A DNA stretch of 64,000 bases from Antitrichia curtipendula (Eukaryota > Streptophyta > Bryopsida > Hypnales > Leucodontaceae). A program made the translations under genes and the position numbers. The notes below the pieces were generated by a model, which worked only from the letters and a program-made list of their open reading frames with translations, was not told where the DNA came from and did not search any database. This document shows, piece by piece, positions 1-13,005 of this stretch (within the stretch, counting starts at the first letter, position 1; the number at the start of each line of letters is the position of its first letter). The stretch spans positions 2,867,001-2,931,000 of the forward strand of contig OX579636.1 in assembly GCA_951230915.1 (NCBI GenBank), read 5' to 3'.

Positions 1-247
1 CATGTTGACTTTTCCTCTTTTTCTGGCTTCACATAGTATAGTCTTTGTATATAGAGCACCAAACACCCATCTCTAGTGAGTCAAGAATTTCTTGCCATTG
101 GTTGTTTTTATTAAAGCCACTTTTGATTGCAAAATTGTGTAGCACACTTGCAAGCGGTTGTTGAGTAAAAATCCCACCTCAAACAAACATGGTTTAAGGT
201 TACTAAACAATGGTTGTATAAAAATACGCTGAAAATTTGCTCATGTA

Positions 248-534
248 AGGTAGGGGTCTGTAAAAGCAACCTCTAACACAGAGGTACTTTCTTCAATGTA
301 CCAGCTTGTACATTTAGGGGGGGGGGGGGGGGAGCGCTTTTAGAAACCATTGCGTTTCAACTTCAATTTTTTTTATCTAATTCCATGAAGGTCCAAAAAA
401 TATGAAACGACTTGGATTAGATGCCAATTCCATTTTTCTTCCTAGTAAAATTTACTGAAAATTGTTTCAAGGAGTTTAGTTTCCCTGAAAATGCAATCAG
501 CTCTTAAAGGGTTGCTTTTAACAACCTCCTACCT
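248..534 (+). mobile_element. TA-flanked MITE with AGGTAGG ends
   Basis: 287 bp between TA at 246-247 and 535-536. Left AGGTAGGGGTCTGTAAAAG; right as reverse complement AGGTAGGAGGTTGTTAAAAG. Carries a run of 16 G at 317-332. Collinear with 60373-60666 (shared TTAGATGCCAATTCCATTTT). Confidence 0.87.
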
Positions 535-694
535 TATGCCATTTGCTAACATCCTAAAGGAATCTCGAAATTTTGTTGAAGCCCCCATGTCACAGCTTCC
601 AATTAAGGGTCTTAGTACAGATGAATATAAACTGCACAAATATATTGTATAATAATATCAATAACAATAATACTGATGACCAGAGCAGACACTA

Positions 695-967
695 AGGTAG
701 GCACCCCCCCAAATGGCACCTGACCTTAAAGCGCCATCTACAGGTTGTGTAAATTTCCAAAATCAGTTATGTATCTATTTAGATGGAGCGCTTTCAGAAA
801 CAAACTTTGACCCTTAATAACTTTTGCATATGATGTCCAAATGTCATGTTCTCTGGTGCGTTGGAACCTCCTTTCACTTGCCAACAAGAATATATGAAAA
901 TTTGACCAGTCTAATAGTAGTAACTAGGCTCAGTAGCAAAAAGTGGCGGTTGTGGGTGTACCCACCT
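695..967 (+). mobile_element. TA-flanked MITE with AGGTAGG-like ends
   Basis: 273 bp between TA at 693-694 and 968-969. Left AGGTAGGCACCCCC, right as reverse complement AGGTGGGTACACCC. Its interior (TGGTGCGTTGGAA, then TTTGACCAGTCTAA) is repeated at 50045-50160 and, inverted, at 50540-50650 and 51320-51430. Confidence 0.82.
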
Positions 968-1032
968 TAACTGTCAGTCCTTTCACTTGCAGCCATTGCC
1001 AAGCAAAAATTTCGGAAAGTAATCCTTGATTG

Positions 1033-1361
1033 AGGTAACAGGTCCAGAAATCGCCCACCTAAGAGCTGAAATTGAATTTTGGGGAGGCAAAGCTTCTTGA
1101 AATAATTTTCAGTAAATTTTCCTTGAAAGACAAGTGGAATCAGCATCTAACTCAAGTCATTTCATATTTTTTGGAGCTTTGTGAAATTAGTTATAAAATT
1201 TTGAAGTTGAAATGGCATAGGGCTCCAAAATTGCCCACCTCCTAAAATGTACATTCTTTGTACATTGCTGAAGGCTATGAAAAGGAAACATGTACACACA
1301 GTATACGTTTGAGGATGTGGACGATTTTAGAGCCTGTGCAATTTTAGAGCCTGTGTTACCT
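1033..1361 (-). mobile_element. TA-flanked MITE, inverted relative to the copy at 248
   Basis: 329 bp; left AGGTAACAGGTCC after TG, right as reverse complement AGGTAACACAGGC before TA at 1362-1363. The middle is the reverse complement of the 248-534 type (GTTAGATGC-type motif, CAAAATTGCCCACC). Confidence 0.72.
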
Positions 1362-1861
1362 TACACATGCCAAGGGCCTTCCAGGGCACTCCAAAACTTC
1401 ATCTGAAACTGATAGCTGTGCACCCTGTGATTTACAAAAAATTCACTTTGGAAGACTTCATTGTTACATACTGTAAACGGCCTACAATGGGCCAGCGCAC
1501 ATGCCAAGTGCCGGCGGAAACTGGCGGAGGAGCTGTGATGCTAGGCTGACAAACAAATACGACATGACGCATCTTTTTGTTACGTTGTGTGTGGTCATAC
1601 GATGTTACGTAGAAGATCAAGTAACATATTTGTTAGAATGGTATTTGTTTGCGTGGCCTTCAACAGCTGGACCAGGTCTTCTGGAGCTTACACTTGGGGA
1701 GTATCTGCTGAAGATCTAGCTGTAGAATCATTCATTTCAGTGCCTGACCTATGGCCATCCTTTGGCAAGAAGGGTTGGCTTGTACGTAACTCCCTTCGAG
1801 CCGCCCACAAAACAGAGTTGTCCTTGATGTCAGACATGTATACCATAAGCGGAGATAGCCA

Positions 1862-1930
1862 TTTTATTTATTTATTAATTTTACTATTATTATTATCATC
1901 ATTATTATTATTATCATTATTATCATAATT
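1862..1930. repeat. ATT-type microsatellite
   Basis: About 70 bp of imperfect TTA/ATT repeats with interspersed ATC. Confidence 0.9.
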
Positions 1931-2043
1931 TATAGACAGATAGTGTACATTGTTTCATCATATTCTGTAATGAACAATTAACAATTATACTTAGAGCATC
2001 CCCACAACTAGCTAGCAAAACAAACAGGGGTGCCAAACATGTA

Positions 2044-2555
2044 AGGTAAACCAGCCTATGACAGACCAATTGTCTAATGCAGACATCTACATAACCCCCC
2101 ATTACAGTCCATTTCAGATTTTTGCTTCTACAATTTAATTAGGTTGGTTAGTGGCCCACATTAGTGCATTAGGTGATTGTAATAGAATTAGTAATGACTG
2201 GCATAGGACACTTACACATTGTGAGTGTAAACTCATCATAAAGAGTTGTTTTTTTATTCCTTTGTGAGATGGCCACATTAAAAATTCTTGTGGTTGTGTT
2301 AGGAAATCTGAAGACTGCATTAGGTGGTAAGATGACCATCATGAAGACATATTTTATTGATTTCAGATAGCCTACAGACTGTTTTGAAAAAATACTTAAA
2401 AAATTCATAACAAATTCCTACTTTGTCCAAAAACTAAAATTTTAACTGCTTCTTCCATTTCTCAAAGTTGTCTCTGCTGGAAAAAAATCTGATTTTATTT
2501 TGCTAATGGCAACATACCAAATCAGTTGTTCTGCCTGTCATAGGCTGGTTTACCT
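2044..2555. mobile_element. TA-flanked MITE with AGGTAAACCAGCC ends
   Basis: 512 bp between TA at 2042-2043 and 2556-2557. Perfect inverted ends of about 20 bp: AGGTAAACCAGCCTATGACA. No coding signal. Related to 52808-53224. Confidence 0.9.
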
Positions 2556-3579
2556 TAAACTTCACAGGGAGACTCGCCAAGTGTTCAAAAGGTGAGCCAT
2601 ACTTCCTATTTTATCATTTTAGAAAGAATCTCTTCAACTTTTGAAGAGAAGCATTTCAGAAGGTGAGATCAAGAAGATTATTAAATTGCTTCGTGAGCCG
2701 CATCCAAAATACTCTATTTGCCCATGCCCTCTTCACTTTTTGAAGTGACCGGGCATATCTTTTCGCTTGGCATGCATCATATGGGGCAATTTCTAAGCCA
2801 CGGCCCATCCATTGCCCAAGTTGAGTGCCTTTGGAGACTTGTTGTAGGGGTGCTCTTAGGATTTATCAAATCTCTCTACTGTAGTTGAATTCATGAATGA
2901 AAATAGAGTGAAAGCACTACAAGAGAAAGGGGTGTTTTAAGTGTGTTTTTAAGTATAGTCCTAGAGATAAGATATTAAGTAATGACCTTTATGTAGATTT
3001 TTAATAAAAATTTACTAGAAACACATGTGTTTTGATTTTAATTGGAAGGAACTTCTTGTATGGATTTAAAAAAACTATACATAGTTTTTTCATTTCTTCA
3101 TATATACTGGAAGTTTCTTTTAAAATAAATAAGCAACCCAACATTTCAAAGTCCCATTTTTATTTTATTTCATCTTCACCTAACTTTTTGGTCCTTTTAA
3201 TTTGATATAATTTTTACAAAAGTTGTACACTAAGCTGATTTAATGCCGATGACCCCTAAAGGCCCAAGTGTCCGTTCAACATACCCAGATTTGACTACAC
3301 AGTCATGGACTCCGTGCTCCAGGGGTTGATACAAGAGTTGCGTACACGGAAACCAATGCTGCATATTTAATCATTTATGCCATAATTGTTACAAAACTAA
3401 TGCAATCTCTCATGCCATTTGAAACAGATGAGACTGATACATTGTACCAAACCATTCCAAAATTGTTGACAGATTTGTGGCAGTCATTGCAAATACCGCT
3501 GCAAAACCACTGGATCGATTCTGATTATCGGTCGGAACTATCTTAGTACGATACACCGTATCCACTGAATTCCACTTCC

Positions 3580-6500
3580 ATGGCTTTCAATTGCAAGTAT
3601 GGTTACTCCCTGGCCCTGAGCCGAAGCAACGTCGCTTCCACGATCACCAGATCAAGTGTGTCGTCCACTCTCCGAGCACGTCAGTCGACGAAGCTCGATG
3701 TCAGGATCGCCGGATCTCAGCTGTTCGGCAGTGACTCCATGCTGCTCAAACTTGGTGCTCGCAAACATTCCCCTGCCAAGCTCAGCACCTCCCGACAACG
3801 TGTGACTCGGACAACATGTTCGGCAGTGAGAGGGGGGGAGGAAGAGGAAGAGGAGGTGCCTGCACAGAGTGCTGTCCAGGCGACAGTGCCGGCGGACAAG
3901 TCTGTGCCCCAGTTGATAGATGTGGTGTTCAAGAGCCTGCAGCCGTATTTGCAACTGGCAAGGGTGGACAAGCGGTGGCTGAATGGAACGTGGTTGCTGT
4001 TTCTATCGCCCTTTTACTGGTGAGAACCAACACTTCGTTAAAATGGTGGTATTGAACAAACTTGGCACTTTTACGTTTAGACCATGCTGTCTGAAATCGA
4101 CACCACTCCAAGACTCTACACCAGTCCTAGACTTTAGAGCTGAAGAAGGAAATGAATCGGAAAATGGTGTATGGAATACCGCAGTTCTAACGGAATTTTC
4201 CATTGAGCCAACTATATGATAGCAGTCTGTATTGTACTGTTAATTGCAAATACGGGGGGGCACGCTGTTTAAAAGTGAATGTCGTGATTCGTCGGAGTAC
4301 AATCTCTTTTTCTTTCTTCAGGCATATTTCGGTGCCAGTGCTATCTAGTCATCAAATTCTCAGATGTGTTACGGAGTTGCCCTCAGGAATCCTCAGAGCT
4401 CCCTGTGCCCTGAAAAGCTGTCGATACGTACTCTAGGAAAAGTAGGAGACGTGTTGGGTTAGATGATACTCATGATGCTTGAATGGCGAGTACTGTAATG
4501 GACTCAATAGACGGAGCCCAAATGAATACCCCTCTGAGCCCAAATGAATTCCCCTCTGGACTAAAGTGATATTTAGCGAATAGCGACATTTCTAGAAGTT
4601 GGTACATGTCTAAGACCTCAAAACGTGTATTTCGTTCAAATGGGCGGTATTCCAATACTTGGCACCTTTCTGAACACTGTTCTGAATCATAAATCCTTAC
4701 GCTTTCCTAGATCTTAGACTTTTGGTACATATATGTCACCATTTATTTATGCCGCCGAAATTCACGTTCCAGATCTATAGTGGTCCTAGTAATCAAAGCT
4801 CTGTGCACGCACTTGAATCTCACAATATTTGTCACTGAAAAAAGCCATCTTGCTTAACAAATGTGACCATCTATTCAATGATGCTTATTGCATTTCAACT
4901 GAATTTCAACTGAATTCGGGTATGCATTGTTGATTCACTCTTGGAAGGGGAGCAGCTTTGGCAGCTGAAAGCGGAAGTTTGCCTGGTTGGAGAATTTTCA
5001 CAGTGCTTGCCGTTGCGGCTGCGATTTTTCGCAGTGCCGCTTGCGCTTTCAACGACTTGTGTGACAAGGACATCGATGGAAAGGCAAGCACTTGCGCAAC
5101 TTCAGTACTTATTACTACCATGTGTATACGTGTCCGATTGTTAGTAATTTAAATTTTGTAGAAGGAGTCATTCACAAGCCCTTTCTGTAATGGAACATCC
5201 ATTTCGTTAAATTGTTGGAAATTCTCGACATTGCCACTTTCAAGGGCGACGCCTTGAAATGCAAATCGATATCACTCTTAGCTTAATTTTTAGAGCTTTG
5301 TGCTTTGAATGTCACCATTTTGGTGCTTCAAATCTCGGTAGTATAGTGAATTAATTGTTTAACCCCTAAAGGACCACCAAGTGTTTTTTGGCAGTATAGA
5401 AATTTTGGGCAGGTACCTATGACTACATTTTTTTGTATTTTTTTCTGAAATTTTAATAGAAGTTGTGTGCGAGAAATATCTTTTATATGCACTAAATTTC
5501 ATGACATTTGGAAATACAAGTCAAAAGTTATGTTCTAATATGTTACTTTTTTCCCCGGCCAGGCAATCCGGGCAGATTAGAAGAAAATCACTTTTTTCAG
5601 AAACAAAAATTTGGAACTGGTTTTCTAGAGTTATATATATGTGGAAAGCTTTTAATCATTCCATTTTGACCAATGAGTCAAAAGTTATGAGGAAATTTAG
5701 TTTGCGGGTAGTTTTGGATTTTGTACTCTAAAATAAACTTTGAAGTCCTTTATCTTACTCAATATTTTCTGCAAAAAAATAATTTAGGATGTAGATTGTT
5801 TATCACAACATTTAAACCATTGGGATTGGCATTTTTCAATTCCATATATAAATGGTTAACAATTTTGTATTTTAAATCATTCTCTACTTCTTTCTACTTA
5901 CTATTTTTTTCCTATATATCGTACAACTTCAAATGATGTGAAAATTTTCAGGCATTTAGCTAACTTGGATAGAGAAATGAATTCAAGGAAGCACCACCAT
6001 TTTGGACATTATTTCATAGAAAAGTGAATTTGTGAAGTGCAACTGCCTAATTTTTGCAAGGCCGAAAAAATGATTTTAGTGAATTTGACTACTTATATTT
6101 TGCAATCCACGCGGTGCAAGTTTCTAAAAATTTTATCACATGTTTACAAGTCAGCATAATACAAGATCCTATGGTTACATGTGTCAATTTAATACTTGTA
6201 CTAAAAATGGCAGTTCTTAAGCATTTTCAGTGAAAATATAGTCATAGAACTTTAGGGATTAAAATGCTTGGAAGGGTAGGGTGTGATGTTTGATTATTGA
6301 AATGCATTTGAATTGAAAAAAGTTCAAACATTATTTTGCTAATTGAGAAGTTTTTTGAGGAAAATATGTCCATGAAGCCTTCTTTTGATCATTAAAAGTA
6401 TGGACCTTAGAAATTAATGTAGGGATCAGCTTAACCATGGATGAGTTGAGAGTTAAGATTTTCTTACCTTTCTTCTTCTACAGGTGGAGAGAACTAAACT

Positions 6501-9500
6501 ACGGCCCCTTGTAACTGGTGCACTGACTCCTTTCCAAGGGTTTGCTTTTTTGGGAGCTCTAATACTGTTATATGAGGTGGTGTTGTCTCACTTGGAAGCT
6601 TTTAGGTGAATTTACAACCTTATTTCTAATGTTCCGCAAATGTTGCTTGGGCCTTCAATGAACTACGTGAAGGATTGAAGGAGACCATTGTGGACACAAA
6701 TTTGGGTGAACCCATGATTGTAGACACAATTCCTTCTCTCATGTACATTCCAACTTTTGTAAAATTGTACAAGAAGAGGGATTTTTCCTACAATGGGCTT
6801 TTCCAAACTTGTGTCAACAATGAATTCATTCATTGTAAGTTCTAGATGATAGAGATGATGCATACATGTATTAGCAAATTTTCTTTGAAGACATTTTAAA
6901 TCTAAATCTTTGCGTAAAACATATAGAAAGAATTGAAAATTATTCAAAGTTTAAAATTATATAATTTAGGAAAAGTTTAAGTGATCTTGGTATCAATCTC
7001 TACCTAATATTGGACCATACCAATGATACCATACAACAAATGATTAGCCAATATTGTCAAAATTCGAATTTCAAAAATGAAGTTTGCTCAATTCTAATCT
7101 ATCTAAAGAATAACACGTTTAAATTTGGGAGAAACACTCTTTTCAAAACTTGTTTATTATAATACATTTAGGTTCTATTTGTAACCCTTAAGTTGTAATC
7201 TTTTTAGGGTTGCAAACAAAGGTGCTTAAAAGATGTGCTTTTGTTGATCTTGATTTTCTAATAGCATATTATATTCCCAGATACACAACTTCCATTTTTT
7301 AGATAGGTATGACCGACATTAAGAAAATTTAGAGGTTGGATTTATATTTTGCTCTAACTATTTTATCCCTTGCTACATTGGTAATCAGTCTTTGGAACCA
7401 ATTTCAAGTGTTGGTTGCTATTCAATTGTTCTTCAATGGCATTTATCCTTTTGCAAAGCGTTGGACACATTGGGTGAGCATCCTATGACAATGGTGTTGT
7501 TATTCCTATTTTTCCTTGAAAGTACTCATTAATTGTACTAATTTGTGCAATGGATTAATGATTCTATGCAATTGTTAGTTTCTATTTGCTTGGGTTATGA
7601 GTTTGACAATTACAAATATTTTATCTTTCATCATCTACTTCAAGGGATGTTGTGACTTGTTAAGTGAGAAAATCAACTTAAAAACAACACCCTTACAACT
7701 TTAATTTATAGCAACTTTAGTAATCTTTAATCCTAAATCACTTGTGCAATCAAAATTTGTGTGATAAATTATTTTTAAAAAAAGTATAGAAAAAATTAAT
7801 CAACCCATTCATCTTAAAATCTGATAATGTATGACAAACTCTCTTATTGATAGGTCTCATCTTTCCAAGGTTAATTCAACATTTGGATTCTCTAGATTTT
7901 GAACCACTTATGATTCCTTAAAAAGGTGCGCATTATAACAATCTACAATCCAAAACTTACTTCCTTAAGACATTCTTTGAATGGAATAGCCCTCCTCCAA
8001 TTTCTTACATAAAGATTGTACTTCAAATGCCTAGGGATACTTGATTGGTAAAGTCTTTGGACATATTTGGAACACAAACAAAACTTGTTAATCATGGTTG
8101 ACCTTGGATAACCTTGTAAAGATCTACTAAATCCAAAAATTGGTCAATGGATGATTTTCCAAATCATTGTAGGAATAGAAAATGCATCTAGAACCTATTC
8201 CAAATTCAAATCATTTTGGGCAAAGTACATTGGTAATAGGTCTTGTCCTTCCATAGCTAATAATGATACTAAATAAATGTTAACTACGACATGCAGACCC
8301 CTGCGGTTTTGGGTCCAGCACTTAACTGGAGTGTATTCCTAGGATGGTATGCCGTGAGAGGTCCCATGGACCTCAGCCGCCATGCACTCGTTCCTACTTT
8401 ATTTTTCTTTGCTGCTTGTTGGTGGACGCTTGTGTATGAAACAATCTATGCTCACCAAGATGTCCAAGATGATGTGGAGGCTGGAGTCAAGTCATTGCCC
8501 CTTTTGTTTGGTGATAATTCCAAGCTCTGGCTTATTGGCTTTGGCGTTGCATTTGTTGTCAGCCTCAGCATTGCTGGACATGTCGGAGCACTTGGTAGAC
8601 CATTAAACCATTTGAGCCTTAACCGCCAATTCTAATCTTAGAAACATTGAAGTTTGTTTGAATTTTTTATATTTAAAAACAAATATAAACTATATTTTAA
8701 AATGCACCCATACATTATTCATGCCGTAGGGGATTGTTTTCAAAAAATGTAGAAAATCAATTTTCTATTGGGTGTAATTGATGGTCAGACATTAGATTGA
8801 TTGATGACTTGAGTGGTCTCTTCTCTATATAAGGGTAGGTTGAATTGCAATATTGATTGTCCTGTTTGATTGTTTGTTAAAATAGTGTTAATAGTGTCAA
8901 AAGTGAGGTATTTAGTGGCCTAGAGCTCTTAATCTAGAATCCATGTTGATGTGGCACTAATAGAAAGGAAGTCTTGGAGTCTCAAGCTCTTGTATTATAG
9001 CTTGATGCTACAGAACCTCCACTTCCTAGTAGTGTGAGGTTTGAGTTAAACACTTGAATCTATGTAAAATCTAGTATTCTAACAAAATTGAGGTTATTAT
9101 GTAGAATGTAATAACAATTGTTGCATTATGTTGCTTGAGTATTGAATTAGTACGTTGTCATACAACAGGATGGCCATTCTATGTAGGTGTTGGAACTTCG
9201 GCAATCCACATGATTTGGCAAATTACTATTGTGGATATCAAAAATCCAATTGATTGTACATCCAAGTAAGTAATTTTATAATTTGTTTTGTTGTTGACCA
9301 AGATCTAAAAAATTGATGCAATGCAAAAGAATCTCAAATTATTACTAACCTAAAAATTACTATCATCTATAGAAAGTAGACATTGCCATCATGCTCAAAT
9401 GTTCAATTGTCATAAATAGTGATGATTCAAGTTAGTGGTAGTTTTAAACAACTTTCTGTTAAAGAAATACATCTAATTGCAGTCTTTTTGCAAAATTGAC

Positions 9501-10531
9501 GTTCACGAGATTCTTGTCTAAATTGTACAATTTCTAAACATGAAAGTCCATGATTGATTTGGATAACATTTATAATTAACACTTAGAAAATTTACTAATT
9601 ACTCATTTCATGTTTAATAACTGAGACTCCGAAGTGAATTTGGAATCCTCTTTCAATTGCTAGTAAGACTCAATTTGACATAGGATCCATACTCCTATAC
9701 TAGTGTTTGGGAAACTTTTGAAGCCTCCCTGGTTGATTTTCTCCCATAGAAATGGACTTTTTTTTTAATGGGCTCTAGTTGCATTCTCTAAACCACATAA
9801 TCTATCGGTTAATTTTCTACATTACTAATTTTCTCATTGGCTCGTTTCCTCCAAGTTAAAACTGACATCGGCTAAACAGCCAATTTCAAATTGGAAATAT
9901 TAATGAATAGTGCATAGTTGGTTTAAGCATGAAGTCCTTCCTTCATTTGCTACGATTTCATAATGTATCCAATCATGGTTGGGATTCACATTTTTTTTAA
10001 GGTTTTGCCCCACTTCATATAAAGTTGGAGCCTTTCATTTGACTCAGTTTATATGGTGTTCCTTGAACTTTGAACCCTTAAATGTTTAGGTTTAGGTGAA
10101 GGCAAAGGTCCTTCCCGCATTGGGTGAGATTTCTTTGTGTATTCATGGTCTTCTCTATGTATTCGTTTGGTACCCAAAAAAGTGTTCTAAGCAAATTTAG
10201 AATCCTCTTTCAATTGCTAGTAAGATTCTATTTAACCTTGTTTAGACAGTTTAATTTAGGCTTAGCTATCCTCAATCATTACCTAGAAAGATTGCTCTAA
10301 CTTTTCAACCCTTTTTCAACTCCATCTCAAGTGTCAATAACAATGTAAAAAAAAAAACCACCTCTCTTTTGGTGATTACTTGCATTGAGTGCCGTTCATA
10401 AATCATGCGTTATAAATTTGACTTTGGGATGGCATGTGATGTTGGTGTTGTTTCTTAACAGATTTCGCTCCAACATCTGGGTGGGTGCGTTTGTATTTGG
10501 AGGAATTGTATGTGGGAAGCTTCTTGTATAA
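3580..10531 (+). CDS. COQ2: COQ2/PPT1-like 4-hydroxybenzoate polyprenyltransferase, mitochondrial, 7 exons
   Basis: Joined exons, phases closing: 3580-4019, 4948-5083, 6484-6605, 7389-7473, 8297-8594, 9169-9265, 10462-10531; 1248 nt, 415 aa. UbiA-family membrane enzyme. The family attaches a polyprenyl chain to 4-hydroxybenzoate in ubiquinone synthesis at the mitochondrial inner membrane. Seen: an Arg/Ser-rich, presequence-like N-terminus (about residues 1-90); the family segment VDKRWLNGTWLLF at the end of exon 1; first Asp-rich motif NDLCDKDID at 182-190; VERTKLRPL just after it; second motif YAHQDVQDD at 312-320; several hydrophobic membrane segments; C-terminus GKLLV. The ATG is the first in a long open exon. 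The exon 2 acceptor at 4948 was chosen because it alone restores the frame across the junction. Intron 2 starts with GC and carries a TTAA-flanked element. Substrate is inferred from family resemblance; homogentisate prenyltransferases are less similar in the motif region. Confidence 0.93.
5363..6258 (+). mobile_element. TTAA-flanked non-autonomous element in COQ2 intron 2
   Basis: 896 bp between TTAA at 5359-5362 and 6259-6262. Left end CCCCTAAAGGACC, right end ..ACTTTAGGGA. No coding capacity. It is collinear with the copy at 30792-31712, sharing for example GGTTTTCTAGAGTTATAT-like and AATGAGTCAAAAGTTA segments in the same order. Confidence 0.85.
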
Positions 10532-11224
10532 CCACCTGAGACTTTTGATGAAGAGTTGATGATATCCTCTGCCCTTCAGGCGAAGTCCCCAAGTGCATGG
10601 AGATATAAGAATTTTGTAGAATTCTTTTTGTGGTTTTAACCCCTTAGCACCTGAATCTTTTCTTGAACTTTTGTATATTTTTGCTTATATCTATGTATCT
10701 ATATAATGTACCTCAATTTCATCAAATTCATTAGACATGAAAGTGCTTTTAAAAAAAAGTCAAGTATTAGTTTGGATGAATGAAAAGTTTTGTGGTAAAA
10801 AAAACCCTTGGAACTTCTTTATTTATCATCTTTATTTTGGATGCTGGAGCACTAGGGTGGATAACCCACTAAAGATAGTGAGGCCCAAAAGCAGTTGATG
10901 GATGACTTTCAAGGTTGTAGTAAGAATGAGAAATGCACCTATTGGTAAAAAAATTAGATCATTTTTTAGCTAACTACCTTGGTAATATATTTTGTCCTTT
11001 CATGATTAAGTAAAAAAAAAAGGCTCCATTGATGTTTGTAAAAGTGTAATTTGCTGTTGAGAAAAAATCATTAAATATATATTTAATATTCTAGGTAAGA
11101 TCCAAGGTTGGAATGTATAATTAAAAACGATCAAATAGCAATCAAGTTTGATTTTTATAATTAGAATGATTAGTTTATTGTTGAATTCAATTTGCAATTG
11201 AAGTAGGCTTCCAATGCATTTCAA

Positions 11225-12980
11225 CTTCTAAACAACAATTGTCCACTAAGTGAACAAGTGGAAACTTGGGTAGGTTACTAGAAAGTCAATTTTCAATGGA
11301 TCTTTTTGAAATTTTGACACAATGTGTAGACATGTACATCCATTTTAGGGATTAAACTTTTTTGAGGATCAATTGCCCATATAAAAAATTATGTTGCCCA
11401 AAGTTTTAGATAGATTACGCAACTTTATTAAATTTTTGCAGAACCCTTCTTTTACTTAAACTAACATGCTATGGTACGGGTTTATAAAAAATCCACTGAG
11501 ATAGAAGGCTCAGAAAGCGCTCATCTAACTGATCTAAAGGAAGAAAGACCCTTTTGCATAAATGGGTGAACCCAAAGACTTTTTACATTTTTGTAGGAGA
11601 AAGAGAAATGAGGAATGCAATGGAGATTTTTAATTTTAATTTTCTAATTTGGAATGAATAAGATATGATTTTCCAAAGTCAAAGATGCCTAAGTCCCTAT
11701 TAATGCTCATAGGTGCAACTGTGATGAATCAAAATATGCCTTTGAATGGAATCCACTATATGTTTCCATTCAATTCACTCCCCATTGTAAATCAAAATTT
11801 ATTGCAACCCCTAAATGCCCTAGGGATTCCTCACATTGCTTCAAGTCCATTTCAAAGTGCTGTAATTTTTGCATCTAATGTCCGATTTCAATAAAAACTT
11901 GTTGAGAAAAGTTTTTCTCTCTCTTCTAGTTTGTGTGGCAAAATTTTCAGATCAATCCAAAATGTACTAATTTTTTGGAAGCCAATCGAAGTTCACAGGT
12001 TCAATTTGAGTTCACCAAATTGCATTTGATAGCTTCAACTTTGGGGGCTTGTATCTACTTCATCTAATGTTATTTTTCAATAAAATTTGTTGGGTTATGT
12101 TCCCTTGCATTCTAGTTGTTGTGGTAAAATTTTCATATCAATCCAAGTTGTTTTGAATGTTTGGGAGCAATTCAAAGTTCAAAATCCTAACATTTTTGGA
12201 TTACAATGAACTTCGGCAGTTTGTTTCTTCTTCATAGAAATTTCCGTTTCCAATAAATTATTTTGGAAAAATTGTGCATACTAGTCTAGTTTGGGTGTGG
12301 TTAAAATTTCACATCAATACAAGAAGTTATGAGTGACTGAGAAGCATTTTGGTAGAAGGAGATTCAACCTCTAGATGTGTTTTTTTGCTATATTTTGACA
12401 TTTCAATGCCATTTTGCAAACTTCACCAAATTCAAGACTTTATTATGAGCAAAATCACACATGATGGTGAACTATGTAATGTACTCAATAGCCTAAAACC
12501 ACACATGGGATGACAATTTCTCACCATACAAAGTCACTTTTACTTCTACATCCCTGTGCACTATTTTGTGCACTTTTGTAGGTGCAGTTCTTAATGCCCG
12601 AATTGTTTTCGAGCCTCCTCCTATATGTTTAGTTCAAAAATCTCAATCCAAGATGAATCAAAGTTTGTTGATCCTATCAGACAAGGTAAAAAAAAAAACT
12701 TTTTCTTCTAAAAGCAACTAGGTCTTTGACAACATTTTCAAATTATACAAGGACTTCATATGAGAAAAATTGAATCACTAAAGAATAAAGAGACTCTTGG
12801 ACACCCCTTCCAAAAAATTTGTACCGTGTTTGACCTTTATAATCTCAAACTATGCAACATTAGAGTCTATAAGCACCTAAAAGTCTATAAGCAAGCTAAG
12901 AAAAGATCTAACAATTGAAGTTCCCAAAAAAGAAGAATGTTTTGATAACCATTTCACAATAAGGAGTCATTTTCAAGCTG
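11225..12980 (+). mobile_element. TTAA-type element interrupted near its right end by Harbinger
   Basis: Left end CTTCTAAACAACAATTGTCC after TCAA at 11221-11224, homologous to the left part of the copy at 29827. The matching right end AATTTTAGGGG before TTAA (18755-18758) lies beyond the Harbinger element, at 18725-18754. So the Harbinger inserted about 30 bp from this element's right end. The pairing of these ends is inferred. Confidence 0.55.
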
Positions 12981-12983
12981 TTA

Positions 12984-13005
12984 TGGGCCTTTCACACTTG
13001 CTGCT
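12984..13005 (+). repeat. Left terminal inverted repeat of the Harbinger element
   Basis: Starts TGGGCCTTTCACACTTGCTG directly after the target duplication TTA at 12981-12983. It pairs with 18700-18721. Confidence 0.92.

Larger units (their letters stand above)
1..3579. other. Repeat-rich spacer upstream of COQ2
   Basis: Four TA-flanked MITEs (listed separately) and a microsatellite. A left-end-like CCCCTAAAGGCCCAAG at 3253 suggests a fragment of the TTAA family about 330 bp before the COQ2 start. No supported gene. Confidence 0.7.

Noticed and set aside
1367..1928. Overlapping frames of 60-113 codons on both strands
   Set aside because: They run out of a MITE into a microsatellite; no recognisable protein sequence.
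3652..3971. Minus-strand frames opposite COQ2 exon 1
   Set aside because: Antisense shadows of the GC-rich transit-peptide exon.
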